NCBI RefSeq assembly: GCF_035916875.1
Contig: NZ_JAXUHN010000073.1
Span: forward strand, 1 to 64,000
Direction: 5' to 3'
From: Methylomicrobium sp035916875
GTDB taxonomy: Bacteria > Pseudomonadota > Gammaproteobacteria > Methylococcales > Methylomonadaceae
Length of the DNA stretch: 64,000 bases
Part shown: piece after piece, positions 19,876-28,219 of the stretch
Position numbering within the stretch: the first letter of the stretch is position 1
Layout: each line of letters starts with the position of its first letter
The notes under the pieces: model-generated
Database searches by the model: none
Seen by the model: only the letters and a program-made list of their open reading frames with translations
What the model was told of the DNA's origin: nothing
Translations under genes and position numbers: made by a program

Positions 19876-20173
19876 TGATCTTGCCGGTTGTTCACAGGCA
19901 CATCGCTAAGCGACATTTTTAAGCTCAAAAGCTTCAGGGGACATATAACCCAATTTTGAATTTGTAAACAACGCTAGAAATTCTTACACCTAAATCCTTC
20001 GCGACTTGCGGCACGCCATGCCATTTCGCCCGTTCCAAGGCTTGTTCTTTAAACTGCTGCGTATAGCGATTGCGTTTGGTGGATTCGGTTTCTAATTTGT
20101 TCGTTTTCATATGACTCCTCAGGGATAGAGATTATTCTTTTAGCTGAGTGCCTGTGAAATCGTGGCAAGATCA
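19876..20173 (-). mobile_element. internally deleted IS3-family element (298 bp)
   Basis: Bounded by 26 bp imperfect inverted repeats (21/26 identical) beginning TGATCTTGCC and ending TTCACAGGCAC: 19876-19901 and, inverted, 20148-20173. Inside, on the minus strand, the first codons of an IS3-type OrfA (MKTNKLETES, with RYTQQFKEQALERA and PQVAKDLGV helix-turn-helix residues) run from 20110. They are joined directly to the last residues of an OrfB transposase (KLGYMSPEAFELKN, stop at 19906) in another frame. The middle of the transposase has been lost. No clear target-site duplication remains. This is a MITE-like, non-autonomous remnant. Confidence 0.8.
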
Positions 20174-20233
20174 TAAAGAAATTGCCGTTGGCTGATTTAC
20201 ATAATTCCAGTTGGCAACTTTGGACTGGAATAC

Positions 20234-21037
20234 TCAATCCTGATGCCTATGCGCATCCGCAGGCAATTTGGCGAAGACAGGGTGATTGGCGAGTTGATAG
20301 CATTCAGGATAAAAAACGCCGCCCATATACAGGCCGTGGGGCGGGGCGGTGATGCCGGCCAGGGCGCGCTTCTTGACGTTCAGCAGTTCCCGTGTCCAGT
20401 CGACCGGCTGCTTGCGGGCCCCGATCGCGATCAGGGTGCCGGCGATATTGCGTACCATGTGGTGTAAAAACGCATTCGCGGCGATGTCCATGATCACGCG
20501 ATCGCCCTCGCGGTACACCTCGACGAAATGCACTTGCCGAAACGGGCTTTTGGACTGGCAGCCCTGGGCGCGGAACGAGGAAAAATCGTGGTGGCCTATC
20601 AGGGATTGCGCCGCCCGGTGCATCAGGTCCGCGTCCAGCGGCGCATGGCACCAGGTCGTTTGCGTCGGCGTCAGCGCCGACTTGACCGGCCGGTTCAGGA
20701 TGATGTAGCGGTAGAAGCGCGCGATCGCGCTGTAGCGCGCGTGAAAGTCGCCAATCGCCGGTTTTGCCCAGAGGATTCGCACGTCGTCGGGCAGGTGGGT
20801 GTTGCCGCCCATCACCCAGGAATACGATTCCCGTTCGGCTGTCGTGTCGAAATGCACGACCTGTTCGAGCGCATGCACGCCGGCGTCGGTCCGCCCCGCG
20901 CAAATCACGGTGACCGGTTCATTCGCGACTTTCGCCAGCGCCAGCTCCAGCGTGGATTGAATGCTGCGCTTTTCTGCTTGAGTTTGCCAGCCGCAAAAAG
21001 CGTTGCCGTCGTATTCGATGCCGAGGGCGATGCGCAA
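20234..21037 (-). CDS. truA: tRNA pseudouridine synthase A
   Basis: 267-residue enzyme forming pseudouridine at positions 38-40 of tRNAs. It has the N-terminal RIALGIEYDGNAFCGWQ, catalytic Asp in AGRTDAGVHALEQVVHFD, and the later FSSFRAQGCQSKSP and FLHHMVRNIAGTL motifs. The start chosen is the TTG at 21037, which gives the family length (E. coli 270). A longer frame from 21091 reads through a REP-like palindrome (21041-21072). The palindrome's own AGGAGAGGG appears to supply the ribosome binding site. Confidence 0.92.
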   Translation of the reverse strand: MRIALGIEYDGNAFCGWQTQAEKRSIQSTLELALAKVANEPVTVICAGRTDAGVHALEQVVHFDTTAERESYSWVMGGNTHLPDDVRILWAKPAIGDFHARYSAIARFYRYIILNRPVKSALTPTQTTWCHAPLDADLMHRAAQSLIGHHDFSSFRAQGCQSKSPFRQVHFVEVYREGDRVIMDIAANAFLHHMVRNIAGTLIAIGARKQPVDWTRELLNVKKRALAGITAPPHGLYMGGVFYPECYQLANHPVFAKLPADAHRHQD

Positions 21038-21040
21038 ATG

Positions 21041-21072
21041 CCCTCTCCTGAGGGAGAGGGTTGGGTGAGGGG
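21041..21072. repeat. REP-like palindrome, copy 1
   Basis: CCCTCTCCTGAGGGAGAGGG followed by TTGGGTGAGGGG. It is a hairpin with a GC-rich tail. Related copies occur at 21455, 21586 and 21653, all around the DUF559 gene. Confidence 0.8.
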
Positions 21073-21083
21073 AAATTAAAGAA

Positions 21084-21434
21084 TCACTCATTCTTATCCG
21101 TAATTTTTAAAATAGCCAAACGGATAGACTCAAGAACTCCTTCCAAATTATCTATCACATCATTATTCCAAAAGCGTATGACTTTGAATCCTCGTTGTTC
21201 AAGAAATATGTCGCGCTGGTTATCGTAGAGCTTTTGTTCGGTGTGCTGACTACCATCCAATTCGATGATTAGTTTTAGGTCGAGGCAAGCAAAATCGGCA
21301 ATATAGGGAGCAATAGGGAATTGCCTGCGAAACTTATAGTTATAAAAACGGCGGTTGCGCAATTGTTGCCATAAAAGCTGCTCTACGTCTGTCTGGTCGC
21401 TTCTGAGCGATCTGGCTTTTTCTGTTAAATTCAT
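21084..21434 (-). CDS. DUF559 restriction-endonuclease-like protein
   Basis: 116-residue small nuclease-fold protein of the DUF559 family (Vsr/PD-(D/E)XK superfamily). It shows the typical N-terminus LTEKARSLRSDQTDVEQLLW, NYKFRRQFPIAPYIADFACLD with a core Asp, LIIELDGSQH with an E-x-D, and RGFKVIRFWNNDV. Family members occur singly and their function is unproven; DNA cleavage is inferred. The gene sits between REP-like palindromes, copy 1 directly downstream and copies 2-4 upstream, suggesting mobility or a functional link. Confidence 0.85.
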   Translation of the reverse strand: MNLTEKARSLRSDQTDVEQLLWQQLRNRRFYNYKFRRQFPIAPYIADFACLDLKLIIELDGSQHTEQKLYDNQRDIFLEQRGFKVIRFWNNDVIDNLEGVLESIRLAILKITDKNE

Positions 21435-21454
21435 AAGGTTGATGGTTTTGATTT

Positions 21455-21473
21455 CTCCTCACCCAACCCTCTC
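21455..21473. repeat. REP-like half-site, copy 2
   Basis: CTCCTCACCCAACCCTCTC matches the inverted tail of copy 1 (GAGAGGGTTGGGTGAGG). The usual hairpin partner is replaced by other sequence; a GAGAGGG recurs at about 21531. Confidence 0.65.
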
Positions 21474-21585
21474 GGCAACTGCTCCTGCGTTGCTCTACTT
21501 GCCTGCATCCATGCAGGCATCCATTTGGAGAGGGCTTTTATCGCTCCCACTCTCTGCGTCACTGCCATTAAGTTAGAGCGGTTAT

Positions 21586-21621
21586 CTCCCTCTCCCTCCG
21601 GGAGAGGGGCGGGGTGAGGGG
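21586..21621. repeat. REP-like palindrome, copy 3
   Basis: CTCCCTCTCCCTCCGGGAGAGGGGCGGGGTGAGGGG. The hairpin CCTCTCCC/GGGAGAGG is followed by the conserved GGTGAGGGG tail, in the same orientation as copy 1. Confidence 0.75.
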
Positions 21622-21652
21622 AATAAAATAAGGAAAAATGCTTTATTTTGAT

Positions 21653-21687
21653 CCCCTCATCCCAGCCTTCTCCCGGAGGGAGAAGGA
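21653..21687. repeat. REP-like palindrome, copy 4 (inverted)
   Basis: CCCCTCATCCCAGCC precedes the hairpin TTCTCCCGGAGGGAGAA. It is inverted relative to copy 3, 31 bp away, making a REP pair of the kind seen in BIME-like units. Confidence 0.75.
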
Positions 21688-21768
21688 GTGAGCTATCGTA
21701 ACTTAACGACATTCTGGAGAGGGCTTGTTCCGCCCTGATATGTGTGAGCCGTGACTCATCAGGCCGCG

Positions 21769-22257
21769 TCAGTCTTCATGGATATAAACTTTGATTCCCG
21801 CTTCGACGCGGTCGAACAATTCCAGCACATCGGCATTGAACATCCTAATGCAGCCGTGCGATTCGGGTTTGCCCCGCATCAGTTCGTCCGGCGTGCCATG
21901 GATGTAGATATAACGCCAGGCGCTGTCGACTTCGCGGTAGCGGTTCTTGCCGGGTTCGAGGCCACCGAGCCAGAGGATGCGGCTCAGAATCCAGTCGCGC
22001 TCGGTGTTAAGGCGGCCGAGTTCAGGGCTGTAGATTTCGCCGGTCGGACGGCGACCCTTGAACACGGTATGGACAGGCTGATCCCGCCCGATTTTCGCGC
22101 GGACTCTATGCCAGCCTCTTGGCGTGCATTCGCTGCCTCTCCGCTCGCCGGGGCCGTTCTTAGCGGTCGAGACCGGATAAGTTTTAACAGCGTGGCCGTT
22201 CTCGATCAGCGCCATACATTGCTTGCCGATCGAAACGTCGAGGTAAAAATCGACCAT
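21769..22257 (-). CDS. L,D-transpeptidase catalytic domain protein (YkuD)
   Basis: 162-residue protein consisting almost only of a YkuD domain. The catalytic signature IYIHGTPDE...SHGCIRM is intact near residues 125-150, with the active-site Cys. These enzymes form 3-3 peptidoglycan crosslinks or attach proteins to peptidoglycan in the periplasm. No signal peptide or membrane segment precedes the domain in this start choice, which is unusual. The ATG at 22257 is 2 nt after the rlmD stop, so the two are probably coupled. The open frame continues far upstream inside rlmD, but that part is an out-of-frame shadow. Confidence 0.85.
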   Translation of the reverse strand: MVDFYLDVSIGKQCMALIENGHAVKTYPVSTAKNGPGERRGSECTPRGWHRVRAKIGRDQPVHTVFKGRRPTGEIYSPELGRLNTERDWILSRILWLGGLEPGKNRYREVDSAWRYIYIHGTPDELMRGKPESHGCIRMFNADVLELFDRVEAGIKVYIHED

Positions 22258-22259
22258 TC

Positions 22260-23594
22260 CTATTTCACAAAAAGCGCCATCGACTCGACATGCCCGGTCT
22301 GCGGGAACATGTCCATCACCCCGGCCCTGACCAGCTTGTAGCCGAGTTCGTTGACCAGGATGCCCGCATCGCGCGCCAAGGTCGAGGGATTGCAGGACAC
22401 ATAGACGATCCTTTCCGGCTGCCATTTCTTGAAATACTTCAACACTTCGGAGGCGCCGGCCCGCGACGGGTCGAGCATAATTTTGTTGTATTTGCGGTTG
22501 AACCAGGGCTGGTCCGAGACGTCCTTGCTGAGGTCGGCCGCATAGAATTCGACGTTCTCGATGCGGTTGTGGCGGGCATTGTCCTTCGCATGGTTGACCA
22601 GCGGCTGATCGCCTTCGACGCCGATGACCCTGCCGGCATAACGCGCCATCGGCAAGGTAAAGTTGCCGAGGCCGCAGAACAGGTCCAGCACCGTGTCGTT
22701 TTCGTTCAGTTCCAAGGTGTCGAGCACCCGGTTGATCATCTGCCGGTTGATCTCGTAGTTGACCTGGGTGAACATCGCCGGGCGGAATTTGAATTCGATG
22801 GCCTGATCGGGCAGGGCATAGGTCGGAGTCACCCCCGGCTCGCCGTCGAGCGGCACGATCGAATCGGGGCCTTTCGGTTGCAGACAGATCGACACGCCGT
22901 GTTCGCGTGCGAACGCGCGCATCTTTTCCTTGTCGGCCTCGGTCGGCGGTTCCATCACGCGCACCGCGAGCACGCATTGCTCGTCACCGATCGCGACCTC
23001 GATCTGCGGTACTTTTTCGCGGATGCTGAGGCCCGAGATCATCTCGGACAGGTCGATCAGTTTCTCGCCGACGATCGGATGCATCACCATGCAGTTGTCG
23101 ATCTCGGCCAGATAGGGGTGGCGGCGTTCGCGGAAGCCGACCAGGGTGCGGTTTTTCTTCGCGACATATTTGACGCCCATGCGCGCCTTGCGCCGGTAGC
23201 CCCAATGCGGCCCGGTCAACGGTTGCCAGAGTTCCGGCACCGGGACCTTGCCGATGCGTTTGAATTGCTCCTTCAGCAAGTCCTCCTTGATATGGATCTG
23301 CTCGGCCGCTTCGACATGCTGAAAGCTGCAACCGCCGCAGACGCCGTAATGCGGGCAGGCCGCTTCGCTGCGCGCGTCGGCGCGGGTGATCAGGTTCACG
23401 ACCTTGCCCTCGGCAAAATCGCGGCGGATTTCGGTATAAACGAATTCGACTTCCTCGCCGGGCAGGGCCTCGTCGATGAACACGGCCTTGCCGTCCACAT
23501 GGGTAACGCCGCGCCCGTCATGCGCGAGCGATTCGATCGTGACCCGGATCGGGGTTTCCGGCAGGGTTTTCTTTCTTGCTCTGTTTCCTGCCAT
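22260..23594 (-). CDS. rlmD: 23S rRNA (uracil-1939-C5)-methyltransferase
   Basis: 444-residue RumA/RlmD. An N-terminal TRAM domain (about residues 15-75) is followed by the 4Fe-4S cluster ligands C-x5-C-x2-C (ACPHYGVCGGCSF) and a fourth Cys in DNCMVMHP. The C-terminal SAM-dependent methyltransferase domain carries DLFCGLGNFTLPMA and the nucleophile motif VSCNPSTLARD. The enzyme makes m5U1939 in 23S rRNA. It is 3 bp downstream of the DUF1318 gene in the same orientation, so it is likely part of a longer operon. Confidence 0.96.
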   Translation of the reverse strand: MAGNRARKKTLPETPIRVTIESLAHDGRGVTHVDGKAVFIDEALPGEEVEFVYTEIRRDFAEGKVVNLITRADARSEAACPHYGVCGGCSFQHVEAAEQIHIKEDLLKEQFKRIGKVPVPELWQPLTGPHWGYRRKARMGVKYVAKKNRTLVGFRERRHPYLAEIDNCMVMHPIVGEKLIDLSEMISGLSIREKVPQIEVAIGDEQCVLAVRVMEPPTEADKEKMRAFAREHGVSICLQPKGPDSIVPLDGEPGVTPTYALPDQAIEFKFRPAMFTQVNYEINRQMINRVLDTLELNENDTVLDLFCGLGNFTLPMARYAGRVIGVEGDQPLVNHAKDNARHNRIENVEFYAADLSKDVSDQPWFNRKYNKIMLDPSRAGASEVLKYFKKWQPERIVYVSCNPSTLARDAGILVNELGYKLVRAGVMDMFPQTGHVESMALFVK

Positions 23595-23597
23595 TTC

Positions 23598-24182
23598 TTA
23601 TTTCTGTTTCCAGCTTCCGTTCGAAGATTGAACCCACCAGCCGGCCTGGGCATTGCTTATCCAGCGCGCGGCGAAGGTCGATTTGATCTGTTCCAGCCAT
23701 TCGGGATGGCCGTTCGCATTCGCGATCGCCTGATACAGGCTTTGCCGGTCCTTGTTTTCGGCCGCGACCAGTTTGGTCACCTGATTGCGTTCTTTCAGCG
23801 GCACGTTCGCGCCTTCCCTAACCGTCAAAAAGCCATCGGACTTGATGCCGATATAGCCGGCCGCGTAATTAGGCTGCAAGGCGGCGAAACGTTTTTCCAT
23901 CGAGGCGCGCAGCTGCCGGATTTCGGCGCTGTCGATGCTCAAATCGGCTTCGGCGGCCTCGGCGTTCGAAATGAACGTGCCGACCGCAACATCGATCCAG
24001 CGGTAAAGTTCCGCATGATCCGCGTCCAGGGCGGATTTGGGCTCCGGCTTCGCCGGCGCGGCATTCTGAATGTCCTTGATGATTTCATCCGCGGCTTTCT
24101 CGGCCGCGGCGGCCGGAAAGTAGATATTGATCGTGACGCAGGCGGAGAGCAGCAGCGCGCCGAACAGCGAAAATTTTTTCAT
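23598..24182 (-). CDS. DUF1318 lipoprotein (YdbL-like)
   Basis: 194-residue lipoprotein. The lipobox LSAC ends at Cys15. It is followed immediately by VTINIYFPAAAAEKAADEI, the conserved start of DUF1318/YdbL proteins. The rest is helical and polar. In E. coli, YdbL is a soluble periplasmic partner of the YdbH-YnbE intermembrane phospholipid bridge, and YnbE is a separate small lipoprotein. Here no ynbE exists between the two genes, and the lipobox plus the TINIYFP strand suggest one protein may do both jobs (inference). It is 12 bp after the ydbH-like gene. Confidence 0.82.
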   Translation of the reverse strand: MKKFSLFGALLLSACVTINIYFPAAAAEKAADEIIKDIQNAAPAKPEPKSALDADHAELYRWIDVAVGTFISNAEAAEADLSIDSAEIRQLRASMEKRFAALQPNYAAGYIGIKSDGFLTVREGANVPLKERNQVTKLVAAENKDRQSLYQAIANANGHPEWLEQIKSTFAARWISNAQAGWWVQSSNGSWKQK

Positions 24183-24194
24183 GGTTTCACCTTA

Positions 24195-26225
24195 TTATTT
24201 GATAATGACTTGATCCGAGGTGGTAATGCGCTCCAGGCGCTCCATCAATACACTCCAGTCAACCCGAGGATTATAACCGATCACGTCGATTCTCGGCAGG
24301 CCGCCGCCCTTGATGATGCTGTAGCCGGTTGAGGTGGCCTCGATCCCCATCAACTGGCAGACGCCGTCATGCAGGTAGCAGCCGAGGCCGATCTTGTCGT
24401 AACCAAAGGTTTCGAAAAATTGCAAAAAACTGCGTGACAACAGATCGGCCGCGCCGCCGCCCCCGATGTTCGCGATATTCTGGACCGCTTTCTGGCTGAT
24501 CCGGTGCCGGGAATCGTCGTCGTCCGGCGTGCCGAACCAGGCATAGAAACTGACCGGCCGCCAGTTTTCGAGTTGCAGATTCTTGACGAAGCCGGACATT
24601 TTTCCGGTAATGCCTCCGAACTGGAATTTGCCGGTCAACTGGTCGAGGTCCAGATGATCGACCTCGACCTCGGCGGACAATTTCGGTAAATCGCTGAACA
24701 GGCCCGAGGACGCCAGGTTCGCGATTCTGACCACGCCGTCGAAGACTTTGATCACTAATTCGCCGCCCAGTTTCAAGGTCTTGTCGCGGTATTCGATGCC
24801 CGGAATGTTGCCGCTGAGCGTGCCCGACAGCGGCGTCCAGTGCAGCGCGCTGGACAGGCGTTCGAGCGAAACATTGTTCAGGCTGCCTTCGAAATACACG
24901 TCGGGTTCGGTCTCCGGGTGTCCCTGGTAGTTGAAGCGCTTGATCGCGATTTTGCCGCCGAGGAAGGGCAATTGGGTTTTTTTCAGCAATTCGATTTGGT
25001 GAGCGCGGCTAGCGAATGACAGTTCGGCCGGGCCGATCGGCAGCGCATACAGCGATAATGCCTGCCAGCCGAGCGTCGATGGGATGGAAACGGCTGAATC
25101 GTTTGCCCAATGGATGGCTCCCTTGCCGCCTTCCGCTTTGATGCGGCCGCTTTCGTCCTGGACCGCAAGATCGGAGAAGCTTGCCGTAAGGCTCGTCAAC
25201 CCTTGCTCGGTCAACGCCGCATCGGCTTTTGCCCTGCCTTGCAGCGACAGGCCTTCGAGTGCGGTTTGGGCGGCGAAAGGCTGTAAATACACCGACGAAA
25301 ACGGCTTCAGATCGTCCGATTGCACAGACACCACGGCTTCAGTCAATTTGACTTGCGCGCCGAGTGCGAGCGTTGCGCGGCCGCTCATCAAGGCGGTGCC
25401 TGCATGATCGAAAGTAAAAGATTCGATGTCGACTCGTTGCCCTGTAGGACTCCAGATGCCTTCTCCGGTCAACTTGATCGCCTCCTTGCCCGCTTCGAGA
25501 TAGACGGGTTCCTGATACAGAGCGCCGCCGGTCAATTGTCCGCTGAAGCGCCAACGCCAGAGCCCGTCGGCATGGGCCGCATGGAGCTGCCCGATGGACG
25601 ACAGCGCTTCGGTCGCGGTCTTGCTGTCCGCCGTTTGCAGGGTGAGGCTGTCGGTGCTGGCGTTCAGGTCGAATTCGTCTATTTCGCTTTGTTCGCCTGA
25701 AATAGTCAGCGCCAGATCAATCTCGCCGTTTTTGATTTCGGCGGGAAGGAAACCGAGCTGTTTTTGCAGCAGCACGCCGTCGAGCCTTGCCGCCTTCAGC
25801 CTGACCTGCCAGCGCATCGCCTGTTCGCTTAGTTCGGCATCGACCGTGCCGCCGAACAGACGGAGATTGGTGATTTTTGCGCGGCTGGATTTTTCGCCGA
25901 GCCGAAACGAAAAATCTGCTCCAGGCGAGCGCCAGTGTTTGGAATCGATCCGCGCCTTGCCTCGCTCGCAGACGACTTGATTGTTGCCCCAAGTGAATGA
26001 GGTACAGCGGATGTTGGCGAGTTTGAGGTCGTCTAACGGTTTCGGCAGACTCAGTTTGCCGATCGTCAGAACCAGTTGCTGGCGGCGCTCGGGAAGATCG
26101 CTCAACGCGATTTTTATGCCTTCGAATTTCCATCCTTGCGCATGCAGCGCACCGACATCGAGCGCGATGTTGTCGAGCGCGCCGCTGTCGGCGCTGAACC
26201 CCAGCAGGATCAGCCATCCGGCCAA
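24195..26225 (-). CDS. ydbH: YdbH-like intermembrane phospholipid transport protein
   Basis: About 676-residue AsmA-superfamily protein. An N-terminal hydrophobic segment (LAGWLILLGFSADSG) anchors it in the inner membrane. A long beta-rich periplasmic region with weak repeats follows, and the conserved C-terminal YdbH domain carries LKLGGELVIKVFDGVVRI, VDHLDLDQLTGKF and VQNIANIGGGGAADLL. E. coli YdbH bridges the membranes for phospholipid transport with TamB and YhdP. The start is uncertain: the frame overlaps the cysM end, and TTG 26225 is the first codon giving a sensible anchor; no ATG is available nearby. Confidence 0.8.
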   Translation of the reverse strand: MAGWLILLGFSADSGALDNIALDVGALHAQGWKFEGIKIALSDLPERRQQLVLTIGKLSLPKPLDDLKLANIRCTSFTWGNNQVVCERGKARIDSKHWRSPGADFSFRLGEKSSRAKITNLRLFGGTVDAELSEQAMRWQVRLKAARLDGVLLQKQLGFLPAEIKNGEIDLALTISGEQSEIDEFDLNASTDSLTLQTADSKTATEALSSIGQLHAAHADGLWRWRFSGQLTGGALYQEPVYLEAGKEAIKLTGEGIWSPTGQRVDIESFTFDHAGTALMSGRATLALGAQVKLTEAVVSVQSDDLKPFSSVYLQPFAAQTALEGLSLQGRAKADAALTEQGLTSLTASFSDLAVQDESGRIKAEGGKGAIHWANDSAVSIPSTLGWQALSLYALPIGPAELSFASRAHQIELLKKTQLPFLGGKIAIKRFNYQGHPETEPDVYFEGSLNNVSLERLSSALHWTPLSGTLSGNIPGIEYRDKTLKLGGELVIKVFDGVVRIANLASSGLFSDLPKLSAEVEVDHLDLDQLTGKFQFGGITGKMSGFVKNLQLENWRPVSFYAWFGTPDDDDSRHRISQKAVQNIANIGGGGAADLLSRSFLQFFETFGYDKIGLGCYLHDGVCQLMGIEATSTGYSIIKGGGLPRIDVIGYNPRVDWSVLMERLERITTSDQVIIK

Positions 26226-26256
26226 GGTCAGTAGCCTTGGCGAGGCCCTCCGGCGC

Positions 26257-27147
26257 TCAGTCTGGAAACACGCCCGTCGATAAATACCGGTCTCCCCGGT
26301 CGCAGATGATCGCGACGATGACTGCATTCTCGACTTCCTTCGCCAGTTGCAGCGCCGCATACACCGCGCCGCCGGAGGATACGCCCGCGAAGATGCCTTC
26401 GATCGCGGCCAGGTCGCGCGTGGTCTGTTCGGCAGACCGCTGATCGACCAGGATGATCCGGTCGACGCGGCTCAGGTCGTAAATCTTCGGCAGGTATTCC
26501 TCGGGCCAGCGGCGGATGCCCGGAATCTTCGATTCGCCTTCCGGCTGCACGCCGATGATCTGGATCGAAGGATTTTTCTCCTTCAGAAACTTCGATGTGC
26601 CCATGATCGTGCCGGTCGTGCCCATCGAACTGACGAAGTGGGTCACAGTCCCTTGCGTGTCGCGCCAGATCTCGGGGCCGGTGCCTTCGTAATGCGCGCG
26701 CGGATTGTCGGGATTCGCGAACTGGTCGAGAATCCGGCCTTCGCCGTTCGCTTCCATCTGGCGGGCCAGATCGATCGCGGCTTCCATGCTGCCGGCGGCC
26801 GGCGTCAGGATGATGTCGGCGCCATAGGCCTTCATCGACGCGCGGCGCTCGGCGCTCATGTTGTCGGGCATGATCAGGGTGATCTTGTAACCCTTGATCG
26901 CGGCGGCCATCGCGAGCGCGATGCCGGTGTTGCCGCTGGTTGCCTCGATCAGCCGGTCGCCGGGCTTGATCTCGCCTCTTTCTTCCGCGTGTTGAATCAT
27001 GCTCAACGCCGGACGGTCCTTGACCGAACCGGCCGGATTGTTGCCTTCCAGCTTGACCAGGATCGTATTGCTGTTCGGTCCGGGCAGGCGCTGCAAGCGG
27101 ACCAGCGGGGTATTGCCGACGAAGGCTTCGATGGTGGGATAAGTCAT
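26257..27147 (-). CDS. cysM: cysteine synthase B (O-acetylserine sulfhydrylase)
   Basis: 296-residue PLP enzyme making cysteine from O-acetylserine and sulfide or thiosulfate. The PLP lysine is in NNPAGSVKDRPAL, the phosphate loop is EATSGNTGIALAMAAA, and VSSMGTTGTIMGTSKFLKE is present. CysM-type rather than CysK features include the short length and the RRWPEEYLPKIYD segment. The ATG at 27147 fits the family start; an upstream TTG (27168) would add seven residues. Confidence 0.94.
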   Translation of the reverse strand: MTYPTIEAFVGNTPLVRLQRLPGPNSNTILVKLEGNNPAGSVKDRPALSMIQHAEERGEIKPGDRLIEATSGNTGIALAMAAAIKGYKITLIMPDNMSAERRASMKAYGADIILTPAAGSMEAAIDLARQMEANGEGRILDQFANPDNPRAHYEGTGPEIWRDTQGTVTHFVSSMGTTGTIMGTSKFLKEKNPSIQIIGVQPEGESKIPGIRRWPEEYLPKIYDLSRVDRIILVDQRSAEQTTRDLAAIEGIFAGVSSGGAVYAALQLAKEVENAVIVAIICDRGDRYLSTGVFPD

Positions 27148-27271
27148 GTGTGATGGGGTCAATTGCAAAAAATTCGGCGAATTATCCCATAAAACGGCCG
27201 GAACAGCCGATCGGAATTTAACGGTGCGTCCGGGCGGACGCGGAGGCAGGCGGGTGACTTTGAAAAGGTCA

Positions 27272-27293
27272 GGACGGGTTATTCAACCCGTCC
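27272..27293. repeat. GGGTT...AACCC palindrome
   Basis: Perfect hairpin GGACGGGTT-ATTC-AACCCGTCC in the gap between htpX and cysM. It is a member of the dispersed palindrome family. Without a U-run it is a weak terminator at best. Confidence 0.7.
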
Positions 27294-27308
27294 GTAACGT
27301 TTTATAGC

Positions 27309-28184
27309 TCAACGGCTGTTTTGCAATGCCGCGATCCGCTCTTCCAATGGCGGATGGCTCATGAACAGGCGCATCACGCCGCCGCCGTTGATGCCGAAAG
27401 CGGCCAATTGATCGGGCAGCGCGGAGGGCTCATGGCTGCGCTGCAAGGCGCGCAATGCGCCGATCATCTTCTGGCGTCCGGCCAGCGCTGCGCCGCCCGC
27501 ATCGGCGCGGAATTCGCGGCGGCGGGAGAACCACATCACCAGCATCGAGGCGAGGATGCCGAGCACCAACTGCGCGGCTATCTGCGTAATATAATAAGCC
27601 GGACCGTAACCGCGCTCGGTCTTGAACACCACCCGATCGACCACATGGCCGATGATCGTCGCGAAGAAATACACGAAGGTGTTCACGACGCCCTGCATCA
27701 ACGCCATCGTGACCATGTCGCCGTTCGAGACATGGGTGATTTCGTGGCCGAGCACCGCTTCAACCTCATCCGCGCTCATCGTTTCGAGCAGGCCGGTGCT
27801 GACCGCGACCAAGGCGCTGTTCTTGCTCATGCCAGTCGCGAACGCATTCGCTTCATGCTGCTGAAACATGCCGACTTCCGGCATGCCGATATTGGCCTGT
27901 CTGGCGAGGCGGGCGACCGTATCGACCAGCCATTTTTCGGTCTGATTTTGCGGTTGTTCGATCACATACACGCCCATCGCGTTTTTCGCGGACCATTTGG
28001 ACATCGCCAGCGAAATGAACGAGCCGCTCATGCCGATCACCGCGGACATGATCAACAGCGCGTTCAGGTTCAGATTGACGCCTCGGGCATCGAGGGCGCC
28101 ACTTAAACCCAGCACGTTGAAAACGATACTGACCACGATCAGTATCGCGACATTGGTCGCTAAAAACAGAAAAATTCGCATCAT
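27309..28184 (-). CDS. htpX: membrane zinc metalloprotease HtpX
   Basis: 291-residue M48B inner-membrane protease of the envelope and heat stress response that cleaves misfolded membrane proteins. The active site is LGHEITHVSNGDMV with HExxH. Two N-terminal transmembrane segments (IFLFLATNVAILIVVSIV and about 40-60) and two more after the active site are visible, and the third zinc ligand region RRREFRADAGGA is present. ATG 28184 has AAAGG about 8 nt upstream; a longer frame to 28271 lacks support. A sigma-32-like promoter lies upstream. Confidence 0.95.
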   Translation of the reverse strand: MMRIFLFLATNVAILIVVSIVFNVLGLSGALDARGVNLNLNALLIMSAVIGMSGSFISLAMSKWSAKNAMGVYVIEQPQNQTEKWLVDTVARLARQANIGMPEVGMFQQHEANAFATGMSKNSALVAVSTGLLETMSADEVEAVLGHEITHVSNGDMVTMALMQGVVNTFVYFFATIIGHVVDRVVFKTERGYGPAYYITQIAAQLVLGILASMLVMWFSRRREFRADAGGAALAGRQKMIGALRALQRSHEPSALPDQLAAFGINGGGVMRLFMSHPPLEERIAALQNSR

Positions 28185-28219
28185 GGTGTTTGCCTTTATG
28201 ACAAGTTGGGATGTTGACA

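Noticed and set aside
22258..22977. Upstream extension of the L,D-transpeptidase frame into rlmD
   Set aside because: The extra 240 residues are Arg/Gly-rich out-of-frame rlmD sequence. The YkuD domain begins at the ATG right after the rlmD stop.
22290..24332. 680-codon open frame on the plus strand opposite rlmD and the DUF1318 gene
   Set aside because: Antisense shadow, spanning two genuine genes and their gap, with no recognisable domain.
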